Positions 24,497 through 35,012 of a DNA stretch of 64,000 nucleotides are shown here, one piece after another. Every line of letters starts with the position of its first letter. The first letter of the stretch is position 1. The stretch covers positions 61,135,601 to 61,199,600 of the forward strand of contig NC_072894.1 of assembly GCF_027943255.1 (NCBI RefSeq), in the 5' to 3' direction. Made by a program: the position numbers and the translations under genes. The notes beneath the pieces were generated by a model that saw nothing but the letters and a program-made list of their open reading frames with translations, had not been told where the DNA came from and did not search any database. Source of the stretch: Anastrepha obliqua (lineage: Eukaryota > Arthropoda > Insecta > Diptera > Tephritidae).

Positions 24497-24751
24497 TCAA
24501 AATAAGTACGTAAAGCTGAAAATAGTTATAATAACACTTTTTGAGCCAAACACGTATTTGGGTGTATATAAGGTGGTCCATCTAGCGTTTGGATTTAAAT
24601 TTAATTCGGTTTTAAATAAAAAACGCCTCATAATTTTTGAATGATTTTCATTTTTATTGGAAGCAAAACACTGCTTCATTAAAGTAAGAGCTTTATGATA
24701 TCCCATTCCGTCGACACAATTTTTTAGTGCATTCTCGCGAGTTTTCGGCAC
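24497..24751 (-). other. unidentified reading frame, possible mobile-element end
   Basis: An 84-codon minus-strand frame with YHKALTLMKQCFASNKNENH. I do not recognise the protein. The plus strand at 24566-24594 reads TATATAAGGTGGTCC, which resembles the start of the D,D41D mariner terminal repeat (ATAAAGGGTGGTTC). The frame may therefore be accidental translation of a decayed transposon end. No partner end was found. About 1.2 kb around it (24161-25388) holds nothing else recognisable. Confidence 0.25.
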
Positions 24752-25388
24752 TTACCTTCCGGATTGTAATGGTTTTGTGCCAACCCTCTTTCTTTGAGTT
24801 AAAAGTCAAATACATAATAGTCGGTCTAAGAGATAAGGAAATTAGTTTTTATTACCGAACTTTTTCTCTACTTTCAGAAAAAAAAAATTAGAAAATTTGC
24901 TTAAAACTTTTTTAAAATTTTTTTCTAATTTCAACAGCTTTGAGTATTTTTTCTTTCGCACTGATAAAGACTTCGAATTTTGCATTTGAAATTATAATGA
25001 ATTTTTTATGGTGGAAAAGAACGGGAAGCTGAATTTGAACGCACTACTCCGACACGGCGCGGTGAAATCGATTGAGGAACAGATGTCAGGAAAATTAAGT
25101 TGTGTATTGTAGTCTAGCATAGGTTCTACAAATATATTGAAACTATAAGGCAGCTTATTTTAGTTGTCACGAATTTCATAAAAACCGAAGAAAAATTCAT
25201 AAAAACTCTAACTCGCTAAAAGGAAGGAAGGTGGGGCTCCTTTCCTAACTACTTTTAAGTACACCGCTTTTAGTTGAAAAACAAAAAATGTTTACCAGTT
25301 ATTGTATTATAGGATAGAACTTTGAGCGAACGGAGAAGGTTTGAATAGGTATATTCATACATATTATATATACGCGTATACCCTTTTC

Positions 25389-25635
25389 GGGTGTTTGGCA
25401 AACTCCTCCTCCTATTTGGGGCTTGCGTCTTGATGTTGTTCCACAAATGGAGGAACCTACAGTTTCAAGCCGACTTCAAACGGCTTTTTTTATGAGAAGC
25501 TTTTTCATAGCAGAAATACCCTCATAGATTTCCGATTGCCTACCGAGGGGCAACCGTTGTTGGGAAAGTGCTTTTATTAATTTTGGTGTTTCCCCGAGGT
25601 TTGAACCTACGTTCTCTGTGTGAACTCCGAATGGT
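25389..25635 (-). mobile_element. tRNA-derived SINE, copy F (head truncated)
   Basis: A reversed copy from the 3-prime end (complement of GGGTGTTTGGCAAACTCC) through the body (complement of CCACAAATGGAGGAACCTAC and CGATTGCCTACCGAGGGGC) to just past the B box (complement of GGTTTGAACCTACG). It stops at CCGAATGGTA, so the tRNA head with the A box is missing. This is usual 5-prime truncation. Confidence 0.75.
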
Positions 25636-25862
25636 ATTGATATATACAGGATGTTAAAAAAAGAATGTAAAATAATTAAGGAGGTAATAGTATCGACTAA
25701 TAGAAACAATAGAACTTAAGAAACATAGGGTCACAAACTACCTGAGATATGGCAACTTATTTCTGTCCATCTTTTTAGAAAAGCTGAAATCGAAAGAGTG
25801 CGGAGCACCATAAAACTGAAATTCCACTTATTGCCTGTATGTAGTCTAAAGGATATTTCAAA

Positions 25863-26980
25863 GGTTAGGTTGGGCTAGCCCGGTCACTTGTCTATGACAA
25901 GACGCTTGGTGGCCCTGAGGCCCATTGCCACTAATTGATACCTGAATTTGATTTTCATCCCCTAACTTACTTGCTTACTCACTTGGATCATTTTAAAAAT
26001 ATAACTAGTCCCACCAGTGAGGCATTTTGCAAGTTTCCCAGGCCTTGAAAGAAATAATCGCCAAGATATTTAGCACGGCTTATTTGAAGTGCAGGACATT
26101 CAAAGAAGAGGTGTGATATCGACTTACTTTCCTTTTTATCTCCGCAAATCCTGTAGAGTTCATTGTGAAGTACATCAATTTTATTGGCTAGGGTACCAAT
26201 AGTGTGCTGTAATCTGTTGAATCCAAGCATACATTTTGTGCTTTTCAAGTCAATTGCAGCATACAGTTTGTTTGGAGGAATACTAATGCCCTCCACCATT
26301 CCCTGAAGGTCAAGCTCAGAGCCTTTACCTTGCACACTCATCCGCTCTTTCATTTTCCTCCACGCCAGAGTGGCCGTGGACCCAACGAAGTATGGTGTTG
26401 TGTTGTTGGATAAGCGAGAGCGACCTCTTGCATTCTTTAACACATCTTGAATTATCATGATACGCGTTTATCAGTGCCTTGATCGCTGCTTGATTATCAA
26501 GGAAAATGGTAAGGTTTGCCGCAGGAAAGTCCATTAGTATTACTCGTTTTTACTGCCTTGTCTATAGCATAGGATTCAGCTTTGAAGACACTACACTCGA
26601 CTGGGAGTATAATTGTTCCGACTACACTCGCAATCCAGTGCCATTGTTCTTCGTTGAGCCATCAGTATATTTGTGGTGTTCACTATGTGATATGGCTCTG
26701 GTCTGTCAATCCTTCCTGTCGGGTATTCTTATTTCATAGTCTTTGTTCAGATCTGTTTTAAGAACCAGATGGTCTGTTTTCAATGCGTCTTACAAGTATT
26801 CCACAACTAGTAGAACTGATGCGTGACCATGCCTGTTTTCTTGTAGCAGGCCTGCTGCTTTAATTCTGGAAGCAGATTTACTATACCTTTAATATGTATA
26901 TGAATGGGTAGAGTATGTGGAAGCCGCCTGATGCCTGCGCCGCCTGAGGAGCGATCATTATGAGATTAGTTGGATTTTTA
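25863..26980 (-). mobile_element. RNase H LINE relic in the collagen intron
   Basis: Reading right to left, about 26980-26680 holds a decayed linker upstream of RNase H. Around 26645-26675 (complement) comes YTDGSTKNNG. Then 26325-26534 gives LTIFLDNQAAIKAL and LRWVHGHSGVEENERADECA, the third and fourth RNase H carboxylates with the Gly-His. 25988-26458, one frame over, gives FNRLQHTIGTLANK, ELYRICGDKKESKSISHLFF and ECPALQISRAKYLGDYFF, the C-terminal knuckle region. The tail ends with AGCCCAACCTAACC at about 25863-25880. At least two frameshifts are present. It lies in the same orientation as the collagen gene. Confidence 0.75.
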
Positions 26981-27224
26981 TGAGTTTCTTTAGGTAGGAT
27001 TGACCAACCTAACAAATTATGGAATTTGAAATTGTGTTTCGGCTGGTGAATAAAAAAAAGTTAATAACACTGCAGGGTTGTTTATAGTTCGTGTGTCTTA
27101 TTCTCGATTGCACCTGGCAAAATCAACTCAAATGATTTCATACAGCATCAGCTAACTGCGATAAGAACATCCAAGAAACATCGAAGTAAGAAAACTAAAA
27201 CGAAAAGTAGTTTTCTATGTGGGG

Positions 27225-27354
27225 ATTTCTTCAAGGTAGAAATATTCTCGGTAGTTTGCCATTGTCTGTCGACGGGAGGCAGCTCTAACTAGATTTTCGC
27301 ACCCGGGGTCTAACGAATGGTAGTCAGTGCACGAACCATTTGGCTACGGCAACC
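27225..27354 (-). mobile_element. partial tRNA-derived SINE, copy G
   Basis: Holds only the head half of the SINE, reversed: body block (complement of TTGCCATTGTCTGTCGACGG), a deletion across the middle, a decayed B box (complement of CACCCGGGGTCTAACG) and the head (complement of GAACCATTTGGCTACGGC). Confidence 0.6.
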
Positions 27355-30331
27355 CATTCTATTACCTCTTTTTATATTTTACATTTCTTTATTATAACTG
27401 TTCTTAAAACGAGTACACCTTCTGCTACATCTGGTAAACACTTAGTGTTAGCAGGAAAAATTTGAACAATCCTGCGTATACCAGCGTTGGGTAAAAAATA
27501 CTTTGCGTTTTTGGGTATACCATGGAGCAAGGAGTGTGTTCATGCATTTTTTCCTATTATTTCTGCAAATAATTCTCCTTTATTATATTTAAGGGCAAGC
27601 TTAAAAGTGAAAGTGTGTAAAGGGTTACTCAAAAACTAGCAGCTTGAACTTTGAGCCCCGAAAAATGTTTCTTTATTCGTATTTTGGGCGTAAAACACCA
27701 AATGATATTACAATTGTTTTTTCTAATAATGCTACAGGCAGCCAATGGCTTCCAAGAGTATTTATGTAATGAAAGAGCTGCTCTTAAAAAACCCTCTGCG
27801 GTAGGGAAAACATTAAGGCGTGCACTAAAAATAGGAAACTCATATTTATATATAATATATGAGTTTATATAAGTTTGTATATGTATATATATTATACAAG
27901 TATATATAGCAGTTTTTGTACGCTAATTTATGTCAAAAGCTTGTAGGACTCGCGTACTAGAGGACTTCACATATGGACGCTTCCAATTCTTAGCAGAATG
28001 TTGCTTTTGCGATCTGCTACTCATTAACCTCAGAAACTAAACATTTGCTTACGCGCTGATATTTACTCAGCAATTGAAAGCAAAACTCCATTAGCTTTTC
28101 ATACTATAGCTTTCCAGTTCGGCATTCAATCAACTCGAATTGAACGTCGACTTTATTCGAAAAATTGTCTGGTCTAACGAGTTACATTTTCGTATCAGCA
28201 ACCATTTTGAAAAATAAAAATTCTGTATAAGCAGTGCATAAATACATAGGAAGTGACATTTTCGTTAGGATTTTGGATTGATCATTTTGTTCAAAATGCT
28301 GCTAGAAATAATTTTTTCCCATTAGAAAAAGCCTGAAGACGTGTAGTTGGAAGGAAAGCGCTTTCTTTTACATAGCCTAACAGGAGATTACCTACCATTC
28401 ACCTTTTTGGGGTGCCCGGAGAAGGAGACTTTTGGCTCTGGTAATTTTATCAGATTAAAGGCGGGGGACCTTGACAAAAGTATGCTAAGTGAGGCGGCGA
28501 CCCTCTCGTCTCGTTTTTCATCCTAGAACAGGCGAGATTTTGTGTAATCATAAAAAAAATTTTAGCTTAGAAAAGTTTATTAAACTCTTAAAACTATAAG
28601 AAATATTGTAAAAGAATTAAACACTAATTACAAAAAGTGTTTTAAAGTTCATATTTATAAAACGAATCTAGTTTTTTTATGAATGTGATAATGTTGATAA
28701 CACTCGCCAAGGTGAAGATGCAATTGCATTGCAAAACTCGCATTTGAAGCAAGTTAACTTTCATTTTTTATGTGCCCCACAAACTGCGTAGTTTCGTTTG
28801 GCATACAGCTTTTTGCCTTTATTTTCTATCCGAATTCATTTGTGCTTTTTAATGTCTAGCAAAAGACGTCCAATTCGGATTAATTTTATATTGTGGAATC
28901 CGTGGTGCCGTGTTTGATATACCAGGTCGTGGCTCTTCAATGTCCATCTATTCTACATCTTCGGTTTTTTTGTCAATGATAAGGCAGTCGAGATAAATCG
29001 TAGTACTACGACTCCCACTTTTAATGAGTTAAGATATGAGTTAAAAATAATTGGAATATTTGTATTTGGACTACCCTTTTTATTTACAGAAAAATTCTCA
29101 AATAACCTTTACCCAGGGAATGTGGCAATAAAAAAACTTAATAAATGTTCAACCATTTGACACTCCTTTATTACATGCTTCTAAGGGGCGCACGCTATGC
29201 AAATTTCGCCCTTCTTTTTCTCTCACTTTGTTCGTTACTTTGTTTGCAGTCCCTTTTCGCACATTGCTTTTACATTATACATACATGCATACATATGCAC
29301 AAGTAGATTGGCTTGGCCTTACCATTTTTGAAGAATTCGCTTGACCGTATCTATCTATCGCTGACGCACCCCTTTCGGTTTTCGGCGACGTTTATATGGT
29401 TTTCGTTTTATTTTTCTTGCATTTTTCCTTAATGTTCGTCATGTCGTTCTTAATGTCGTGCATGTTTTACTATTGTTTGCGTTTGTGTTGCAAATGTTTT
29501 TGTTGTTTGCTTTATCAGATTTAATTAATTGCCCTAAGTAAAGGGATTAGACTGACAGCTCGCAACGGCGTTTAGGTTAGAACAAGTCAGTACCGGAATT
29601 TCCGGTATTTCGACATATTTTATCGCCCAAACGATATGCGAAATAACAACTAGACTTACAGAAGCATTTGTTAAGGAACAAGATAAAAAAGTGAGAAGGC
29701 ATTAGCGAAATATAATAAAAAAAAAAAACAAAAATAAAAAGGATACGCTCGCAACAAAAAGTAATGTTGTTCTTGGTACGCTTGTTTTGGGAGCAAAGTG
29801 ATTTTTTATTACTAAAGATTTGCAACTTTTCCTTACATTATTTTACCCTACGCATTTTTTGTGATTTTTTTCTTTTAAGTGCCTAATTTCAATGCTATTT
29901 GTTAACTAATTTATAATTGTGTAACATGATCAAGGAAGTGCTAAGCTTATCTTGGTTTAGGCGACATTTAACAACTATATGTATTAAAATTGCTTTCAAA
30001 CGTGTTTGACGTATTTATTTCTAAAAAATTTCTTAGCTCCAATATGAATTGAAATTTACAGCCCGAATAAATGATATCACATCAATATTTTGAACAGCTT
30101 TGACCTTTTTTGCTTTCTTTATTTTAATGTTCATTATATTTGTATAAAAATGTAGCTCCTTGTCTAATAAAAATTAAATGAATCCAATTCTGAAATTTTG
30201 TATGAATAAATAATGTCGCGTAATCACAGTTTTTTGTATAGGAAAAATGCACAACACCGTCAGGGGGAAAAATATAAAAAGCCAACGGGACTTTGTAGCA
30301 ATTTCTAACTCGCACTTTATTTAATAAGCTA
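27355..30331. other. intronic, no gene seen
   Basis: About 3 kb without a recognised gene. A 29-bp AT-rich palindrome lies at 27837-27865, with 9-bp arms AACTCATAT and ATATGAGTT. A mildly GC-richer patch at 28400-28530 matches nothing else here. An A-rich run lies at 29709-29740. Confidence 0.5.
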
Positions 30332-31604
30332 GGACTATGAATAAGTTCGTGCGGTTTTACAACAGATGGCGTAACTTGATTATTATTCCATCGATCCACA
30401 TTTCCAAACATTCATTGGAGAGCTACTGTCGTAAGGCACAAACGTCAGTATAAGTTTTTTATTTGAAGCGTAAACAACAATATTTTTACCACACTTGAAA
30501 ATGTCGAATTTCGTGCCAAATAATGTGTTTTTGCGGGGAATTCTTCTTCATTATTTTAATATGAAGAAAAAAGCAGCCGAAAGTCATCGTATCTTGGTGG
30601 AAGTTTATGGTGAGCATGCTCTAGCTGAGCGAACGTGCCAGAAGTGGTTTGCACGCTTTAAAAGTGGTGATTTTGGCTTGGAAGACGAAGAACGCGAGGG
30701 TGCGCCGCCAAAGTTCATGGATACCGAATTGGAGGAATTGCTCGATCAAGATCCGGCTCAAACGCAAGAAGAGGTTGCAAAAACTTTGGGAGTTGATCAA
30801 TCAACCATTTCCAAACGTTTAAAAGCCATGGGAATGATCCGAAAGGTAGGCCATTGGGTGCCGTATGAATTGAAGCCAAGAGACGTTGAACGCCGTTTTA
30901 TGGCATGCGAACAACTGCTTCAACGGCACAAAAGAAAGGGTTTTTTGCATCGAATTGTGACTGGCGATGAAAAGTGGGTCCATTACGACAATCCAAAACG
31001 TCGGGCAACGTATGGATACCCTGGCCATGCTTCAACATCGACGTCGGCGCAGAATATTCATGGCCTGAAGGTTATGCTGTGTATCTGGTGGGACCAGCTG
31101 GGTGTTGTGTATTATGAGCTACTGAAACCGAATGAAACGATTACGGGGGATGTCTACCGACGACAATTGATGCGTTTGAGCCGAGCACTGCGAGAAAAAC
31201 GGCCGCAATACGCCGATAGACACGACAAAGTTATTTTGCAACAATGCAATGCTCGGCCACATGTTGCACAAGTGGTCAAAACATACTTAGAAACGCTCAA
31301 ATGGGATGTCCTACCCCACCCGCCGTATAGTCCAGACCTTGCGCCATCCGATTACTATCTCTTCCGATCGATGTAACATGGCCTGGCTGACCAGCACTTC
31401 CGTAATTACGATGAAGTCAAAAAATGGATCGATTCGTGGATTGCGGCAAAACCGACCGAATTTTTCACAAAGGGAATCCGTGAATTGCCAGAAAGATGGG
31501 AAAAAGTAGTAGTAAGCGATGGACAATACTTTGAATATTAAATTTGTAACCATTTTACGTCAATAAAGTTTCAAATTTCGAAAAAAAACCGCACGAATAG
31601 TCCT
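30332..31604 (+). mobile_element. complete mariner element with TA duplication
   Basis: A 1273-bp mariner flanked by TA on both sides (30330-30331 and 31605-31606). The left terminal repeat begins GGACTATGAATAAGTTCGTG; the right end, complemented, begins GGACTATTCGTGCGGTTTT. They agree apart from seven bases (GAATAAG) missing on the right. The ATAAGTTCGTGCGGTTTT core resembles ends of mellifera-group mariners and is shared with the decayed copy at 42901-43864. The coding frame fills most of the interior. Confidence 0.92.
30495..31541 (+). pseudogene. mariner transposase, one nonsense codon and lost catalytic Asp
   Basis: The reading frame runs 348 codons from ATG 30495 (ATG 30501, giving MSNFVPNN, is equally likely) to TAA 31539, with a single internal TAA at 31374-31376, where CAA (Gln) is expected. 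There are no frameshifts. The N-terminal helix-turn-helix domains cover about residues 1-115 (ERTCQKWFARFKSGDF, TQEEVAKTLGVDQSTISKRL), followed by the WVPYEL linker motif at about 121-126. The catalytic domain has D157 (VTGDEKW) and D286 (YSPDLAPSDYYLF), but the middle position is Cys251 in QQCNARPHVA, where this family has Asp. The 34-residue spacing to D286 is kept. It is therefore inactive twice over, yet otherwise well preserved. Confidence 0.9.
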
Positions 31605-31742
31605 ATTATTTACAATACATACTAAAAATCTTCTTAGAAATGGTAATGAAAATATAGAATTGGGTTGAAAAGTTTGTGAAAATTTTCAAATTTTTCATAT
31701 TCTGATATAAATTTGGATTTATTTGTTTTTTTTTTGTTTACG

Positions 31743-31872
31743 CCCAAACGCCCGAAAACACCCGCCCGAATCCACACGCCCGAATGTATATTTCCCCGAA
31801 TTGACAGTTTCCCGAATTTTTTTGCCCGAACGTCTTCGCCCGAACCCATTTGCCCGAATCCTTTTACCCGAA
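31743..31872 (+). repeat. left arm: nine CCCGAA motifs, 14-bp period
   Basis: CCCGAA starts at 31751, 31765, 31779, 31795, 31811, 31825, 31839, 31853 and 31867. The spacings are 14, 14, 16, 16, 14, 14, 14 and 14. The 8 bases between motifs vary, often ending in G or T before CCC. A degenerate CCCAAA precedes the array at 31743. Confidence 0.9.
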
Positions 31873-32033
31873 AAGAAAAAAAAATTTAAAATAATTAAGA
31901 ATTAGTATACACTTGAAGTACATGCAAGAAAAGAACAAAAGAGTGCTATTCCTTTATTTATTCATAACAAATGTTGTCAAAATTCTTGTGTCAAATTCAT
32001 CAGTCAGTCATTCGTTCTTAATTATTCATAAAA

Positions 32034-32303
32034 ATGGAAGAAATTGAGGAAGTGGGACAACTTGTCGGAAAAAAATTAATAATCGGAGGATACATTTATG
32101 TCAGATCCAAACCGTCGAAAAATAATCAATTCTATTGGGACTGTCAATTGGTTCGAAGAAAAGAATGCAAAGCGCGGGCAATTACATTGCAGACAGTTTC
32201 TGAGTTAATAGTTTTAAAAGGCCCTAAAAAATCTCCTCATGAACATCCGCCCAATCAGGATACAGCGAAAGCGGAATTAGTGAAGGTTAATTTTGAATTT
32301 TAA
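32034..32303 (+). CDS. FLYWCH zinc-finger ORF (89 aa) inside the inverted-array element
   Basis: A single open frame between the two repeat arms. Residues about 14-73 fit a FLYWCH zinc finger: a KKLIIGGYIYV start (Gly-Gly-Tyr at 18-20), FYWDC with C37, KEC with C45, then PHEHPP with H69 and H71. All four zinc ligands are present. FLYWCH domains bind DNA or protein and occur both in chromatin proteins and at the N-terminus of MULE transposases. At 89 residues it is only the finger plus a short tail. A possible splice donor (AAG then GTTAAT) lies at 32286, so the finger may once have been the first exon of a longer protein. No TATA box or poly-A signal is assigned. Confidence 0.6.
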   Translation: MEEIEEVGQLVGKKLIIGGYIYVRSKPSKNNQFYWDCQLVRRKECKARAITLQTVSELIVLKGPKKSPHEHPPNQDTAKAELVKVNFEF

Positions 32304-32343
32304 TTATTTATTAACATTTTTATATAAAATTTATTTTTATTTT

Positions 32344-32477
32344 TTCGGGCATTTTTCGGGCATTTTTCGGGAAAATTAATAAGATTCGGGTATTCGTATT
32401 CGGGCAAATTTATTCGGGTAATTATTTTCGGGTGATTGGGTTTCGGGTGAATGTCCATTCGGGCATGTGTTTTCGGG
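32344..32477 (-). repeat. right arm: ten TTCGGG motifs, inverted relative to the left arm
   Basis: TTCGGG starts at 32344, 32355, 32366, 32385, 32399, 32413, 32427, 32442, 32458 and 32472. The spacings are 11, 11, 19, 14, 14, 14, 15, 16 and 14. The inner three units form a near-perfect 11-bp tandem repeat (CATTTTTCGGG). The outer units align with the outer units of the left arm when complemented. Confidence 0.9.
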
Positions 32478-32480
32478 ATT

Positions 32481-33741
32481 TTGACCTGGAATCTTTTTTT
32501 TTTTAGACAAAAATAATGAACATTAAAAATAAAAATGACAAACTGTTAATAGTATTGATGTGGTATCGTTTATTGTGGGGCGCAGTTTGTAATGACAAGC
32601 ATTTGACCCTCGACTAAGAGCCCGTATATGGTATTGCAGTATTGATTCAATTTTATTTCGAAACTAAGTGTTATAAAATAATTCAAACTACTTTTATACA
32701 TCAAAAATATATTTAGCAATAATAAAACGGATACACAAATTTCTATGATTTATGACATTTCAAAGTAACCTCACTTTTGTCCAAGTGGGTGAAAAAGCAG
32801 AATTTAAGTGTGAGGGATTCATTCATTAAAAAAACGATAACAGATTAAAACGTAAGTACTTTTTGACAAAGAAAAATATTATCATGGTGCCGATCTTTCT
32901 CGATGGATAATAATTTTTCCGCTTTTCAACTGTTTGCTATACTTTACAATTAGGTTTTATATAAGTTGCCGTAAAAAACCATAATATAATAAAAAATCTT
33001 TTTCATTATTTCTCTTTTATTATATCTTATTGATAACTAAATGAAGCTATTTTCAGCGTGTTACTATTTTTTTAACGCTTTATTAATTCATGCAGTAAAA
33101 TGTTAAATATTTTTTTCCTGCGTCTGAGTTATTATTATTTATTTTAGCAGCCCAAGTATCGAATGCAAAAATAGCATATTCTAGAAAAACTCTGTCTAAT
33201 ATATGAAACAATTTTTCAGTATATCAAAGCTAACTAATTGACAAATATTTTGTTATATTCTTGCTGCAAATTTTAAAAAGTTTTACTTTTAGGACCTCAG
33301 TTTGTATGACAGTTTCGCTTGCGTTATCAGTGTAATGCATGATAAATTTCTTTAAAATTAAAAAAATTCCTATTTTCATTAGCCGATGTATGTATGTATT
33401 TATAAATACCTCGAATTTAGATGAACAAACGGAAAACATTAAATTGGAATATTTCGCAGAGTGGCGAACGCTTTCTGGAAAATTATACAATGCACAGTAA
33501 AAACTAAAGAAGACGATGTGTTACGTTGGCAGCTTCTACTTACTAATAAAGATTACTGGCAAAAAGCTACATAACTCCATAATAAAATAAGCCATTTGCA
33601 GGATGTGCAAAAATTAGCATTAGAAAACGTTGTCCATACTTTTGCACGGGTATTTTAGCAAACAGTTATTGTTTTAGATTCCCCTGTAGAACAAGTAGCA
33701 GTGATTGTGGGCAAGAATATCTTGAAAAAAAGTGAAAACTA
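32481..33741. other. intronic, no gene seen
   Basis: AT-rich. No frame, repeat end or shared block was recognised, apart from a short ATGTATGT run at about 33386-33396. Confidence 0.5.
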
Positions 33742-35012
33742 TAAACGGTGGTGAAATTTTAGGGCCGATGTTGAATGTAAACCACAGCTAAACGTCAAGT
33801 TTTTTTCTGCATTTCATTTGACATTTTTCAATTTCAGACTAACTCAATTTGAACCATGGAAAGATACACAATCGAGCAACGCGTTAAAGTAATTCAGGCT
33901 TATTATGAAAACGGGCGTTCAAATCAAAATGTATATCGCGCACTTCGTGAATCGGAAAAATTGAGTAAAAGTTTGAGCAAACCGGGTCTGCAGGAGATGT
34001 GAAAACACCAGTGCATGCTCGTGCAGCTCGTACTGCAGAAAATATTGCTGCTGTTCGCGATAGTGTGATTGAAGAGCCGTCCACCTCAACTCGTCGTCGT
34101 GCCCAACAATTGCACCTCTGTCATCGATGAACATTATGCATAAAGACTTGCATTTACACGCTTACAAGGTGCAATTGACTCAAGAACTAAAGCCTCTTGA
34201 TCATTTCAGGCTTCGTCAATGGTCAAAATGGTGGCAGAAAATGGCAACACTGAATGACCAATTTTCGAAGAAAATCATCTTCAGTGATGAGGCACATTTT
34301 CACCTCAGTAGATGCATCAATAAGCAGAATTGCCGCATTTGGGCGAATGATAATCCAAGAGTGATTGCCGAAAAACCAATGCACCCATAAAGAGTGACTG
34401 TTTGGTGCGGTTTATGGGCCGGCGGCATCATTGGGCCGTATTTTTTCCAAAATGAGGCCGGTCAGGCAGTTACTGTGGATAGTGTTCGCTATCGTGAGAT
34501 GATAACGAACTTTTTATGGCCCGAATTGGAAGATATTGATGGGGACGATATGTGGTTTCAAGAGGATGGTGCCACTTGTCACACAGCTAACGAAACAATA
34601 GCTCTTTTGCGCGAAAAATTTGATGGCCGAATAATCTCACGTCGCGGCGATGTCAATTGGCCACCAAGATCATGTGATTTGACACCGTTGGACTTCTTTC
34701 TTTGGGGTTATTTGAAAGAAAAAGTGTACGTCGATAAGCCAGCAACAATTTAAGAGCTAAAGGATGAGATAGTTCGGCACATTAACGGCATAGAACTTCA
34801 ATTATGCCTCAGCCTCATTGAAAATTTGGACCGTCGGATGGACGTGTGCCGCCGAGGCCGGGGCGGCAATTTGGCCGATATTTTGTTCCATACCAACAGT
34901 ATCGTAATTGAGCCATACAACTATTATCATAATAAAGAGAAATGATAATAATTTCCTAAAAAAATTGTATTTGATTCAAAATCAACAGCCCTTGAAACTG
35001 AACCACCCTTTA
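33742..35012 (+). mobile_element. mariner of the D,D41D (rosa-like) type, both ends present
   Basis: About 1.27 kb. The left end reads TAAACGGTGGTGAAATTTTA then GGGCCGATG. The right end, complemented, reads ATAAAGGGTGGTTCAGTTTC then AAGGGCTG. They share GGTGGT and AGGGC at the same offsets, so these are diverged terminal inverted repeats. The spacing of the last two catalytic residues is 41, as reported for the rosa lineage of mariners. The coding region is broken but mostly readable. Confidence 0.8.
33856..34945 (+). pseudogene. D,D41D mariner transposase, broken
   Basis: ATG at 33856 starts MERYTIEQRVKVIQAYYENG, the N-terminal helix-turn-helix of this group. The first frame ends at a TGA near 34000 after a deletion or shift. 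A second frame gives VKTPVHARAARTAENIAAVR. From 34127 the main frame holds the catalytic domain: IIFSDEAHFHL (first Asp), VTVWCGLWAGGIIGPYFF, WFQEDGATCHTA (second Asp) and LTPLDFFLWGYLKEKVY (third Asp, 41 residues later). Two in-frame TAA codons (34388-34390 and 34751-34753) sit where CAA is likely, both explained by C-to-T changes. The frame ends naturally at TGA 34943-34945, with GGNLADILFHT near the end. All three Asp residues survive. Confidence 0.82.

Larger units (their letters stand above)
31741..32480 (+). mobile_element. short element with inverted 14-bp repeat arrays around a FLYWCH ORF
   Basis: A 740-bp unit. Its left arm is an array of CCCGAA spaced mainly every 14 bp; its right arm is the same array in inverted orientation (TTCGGG). 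The outermost units of the arms match best (CCCGAAAACAC on both), as true terminal inverted repeats would. Between them is one open frame with a FLYWCH zinc finger. Termini made of short tandem repeats are the hallmark of Foldback elements, which are linked to MULE-type transposases, and FLYWCH fingers often sit at the N-terminus of MULE transposases. I infer a non-autonomous Foldback/MULE-like element. T-rich flanks on both sides hide the target duplication. Confidence 0.6.
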
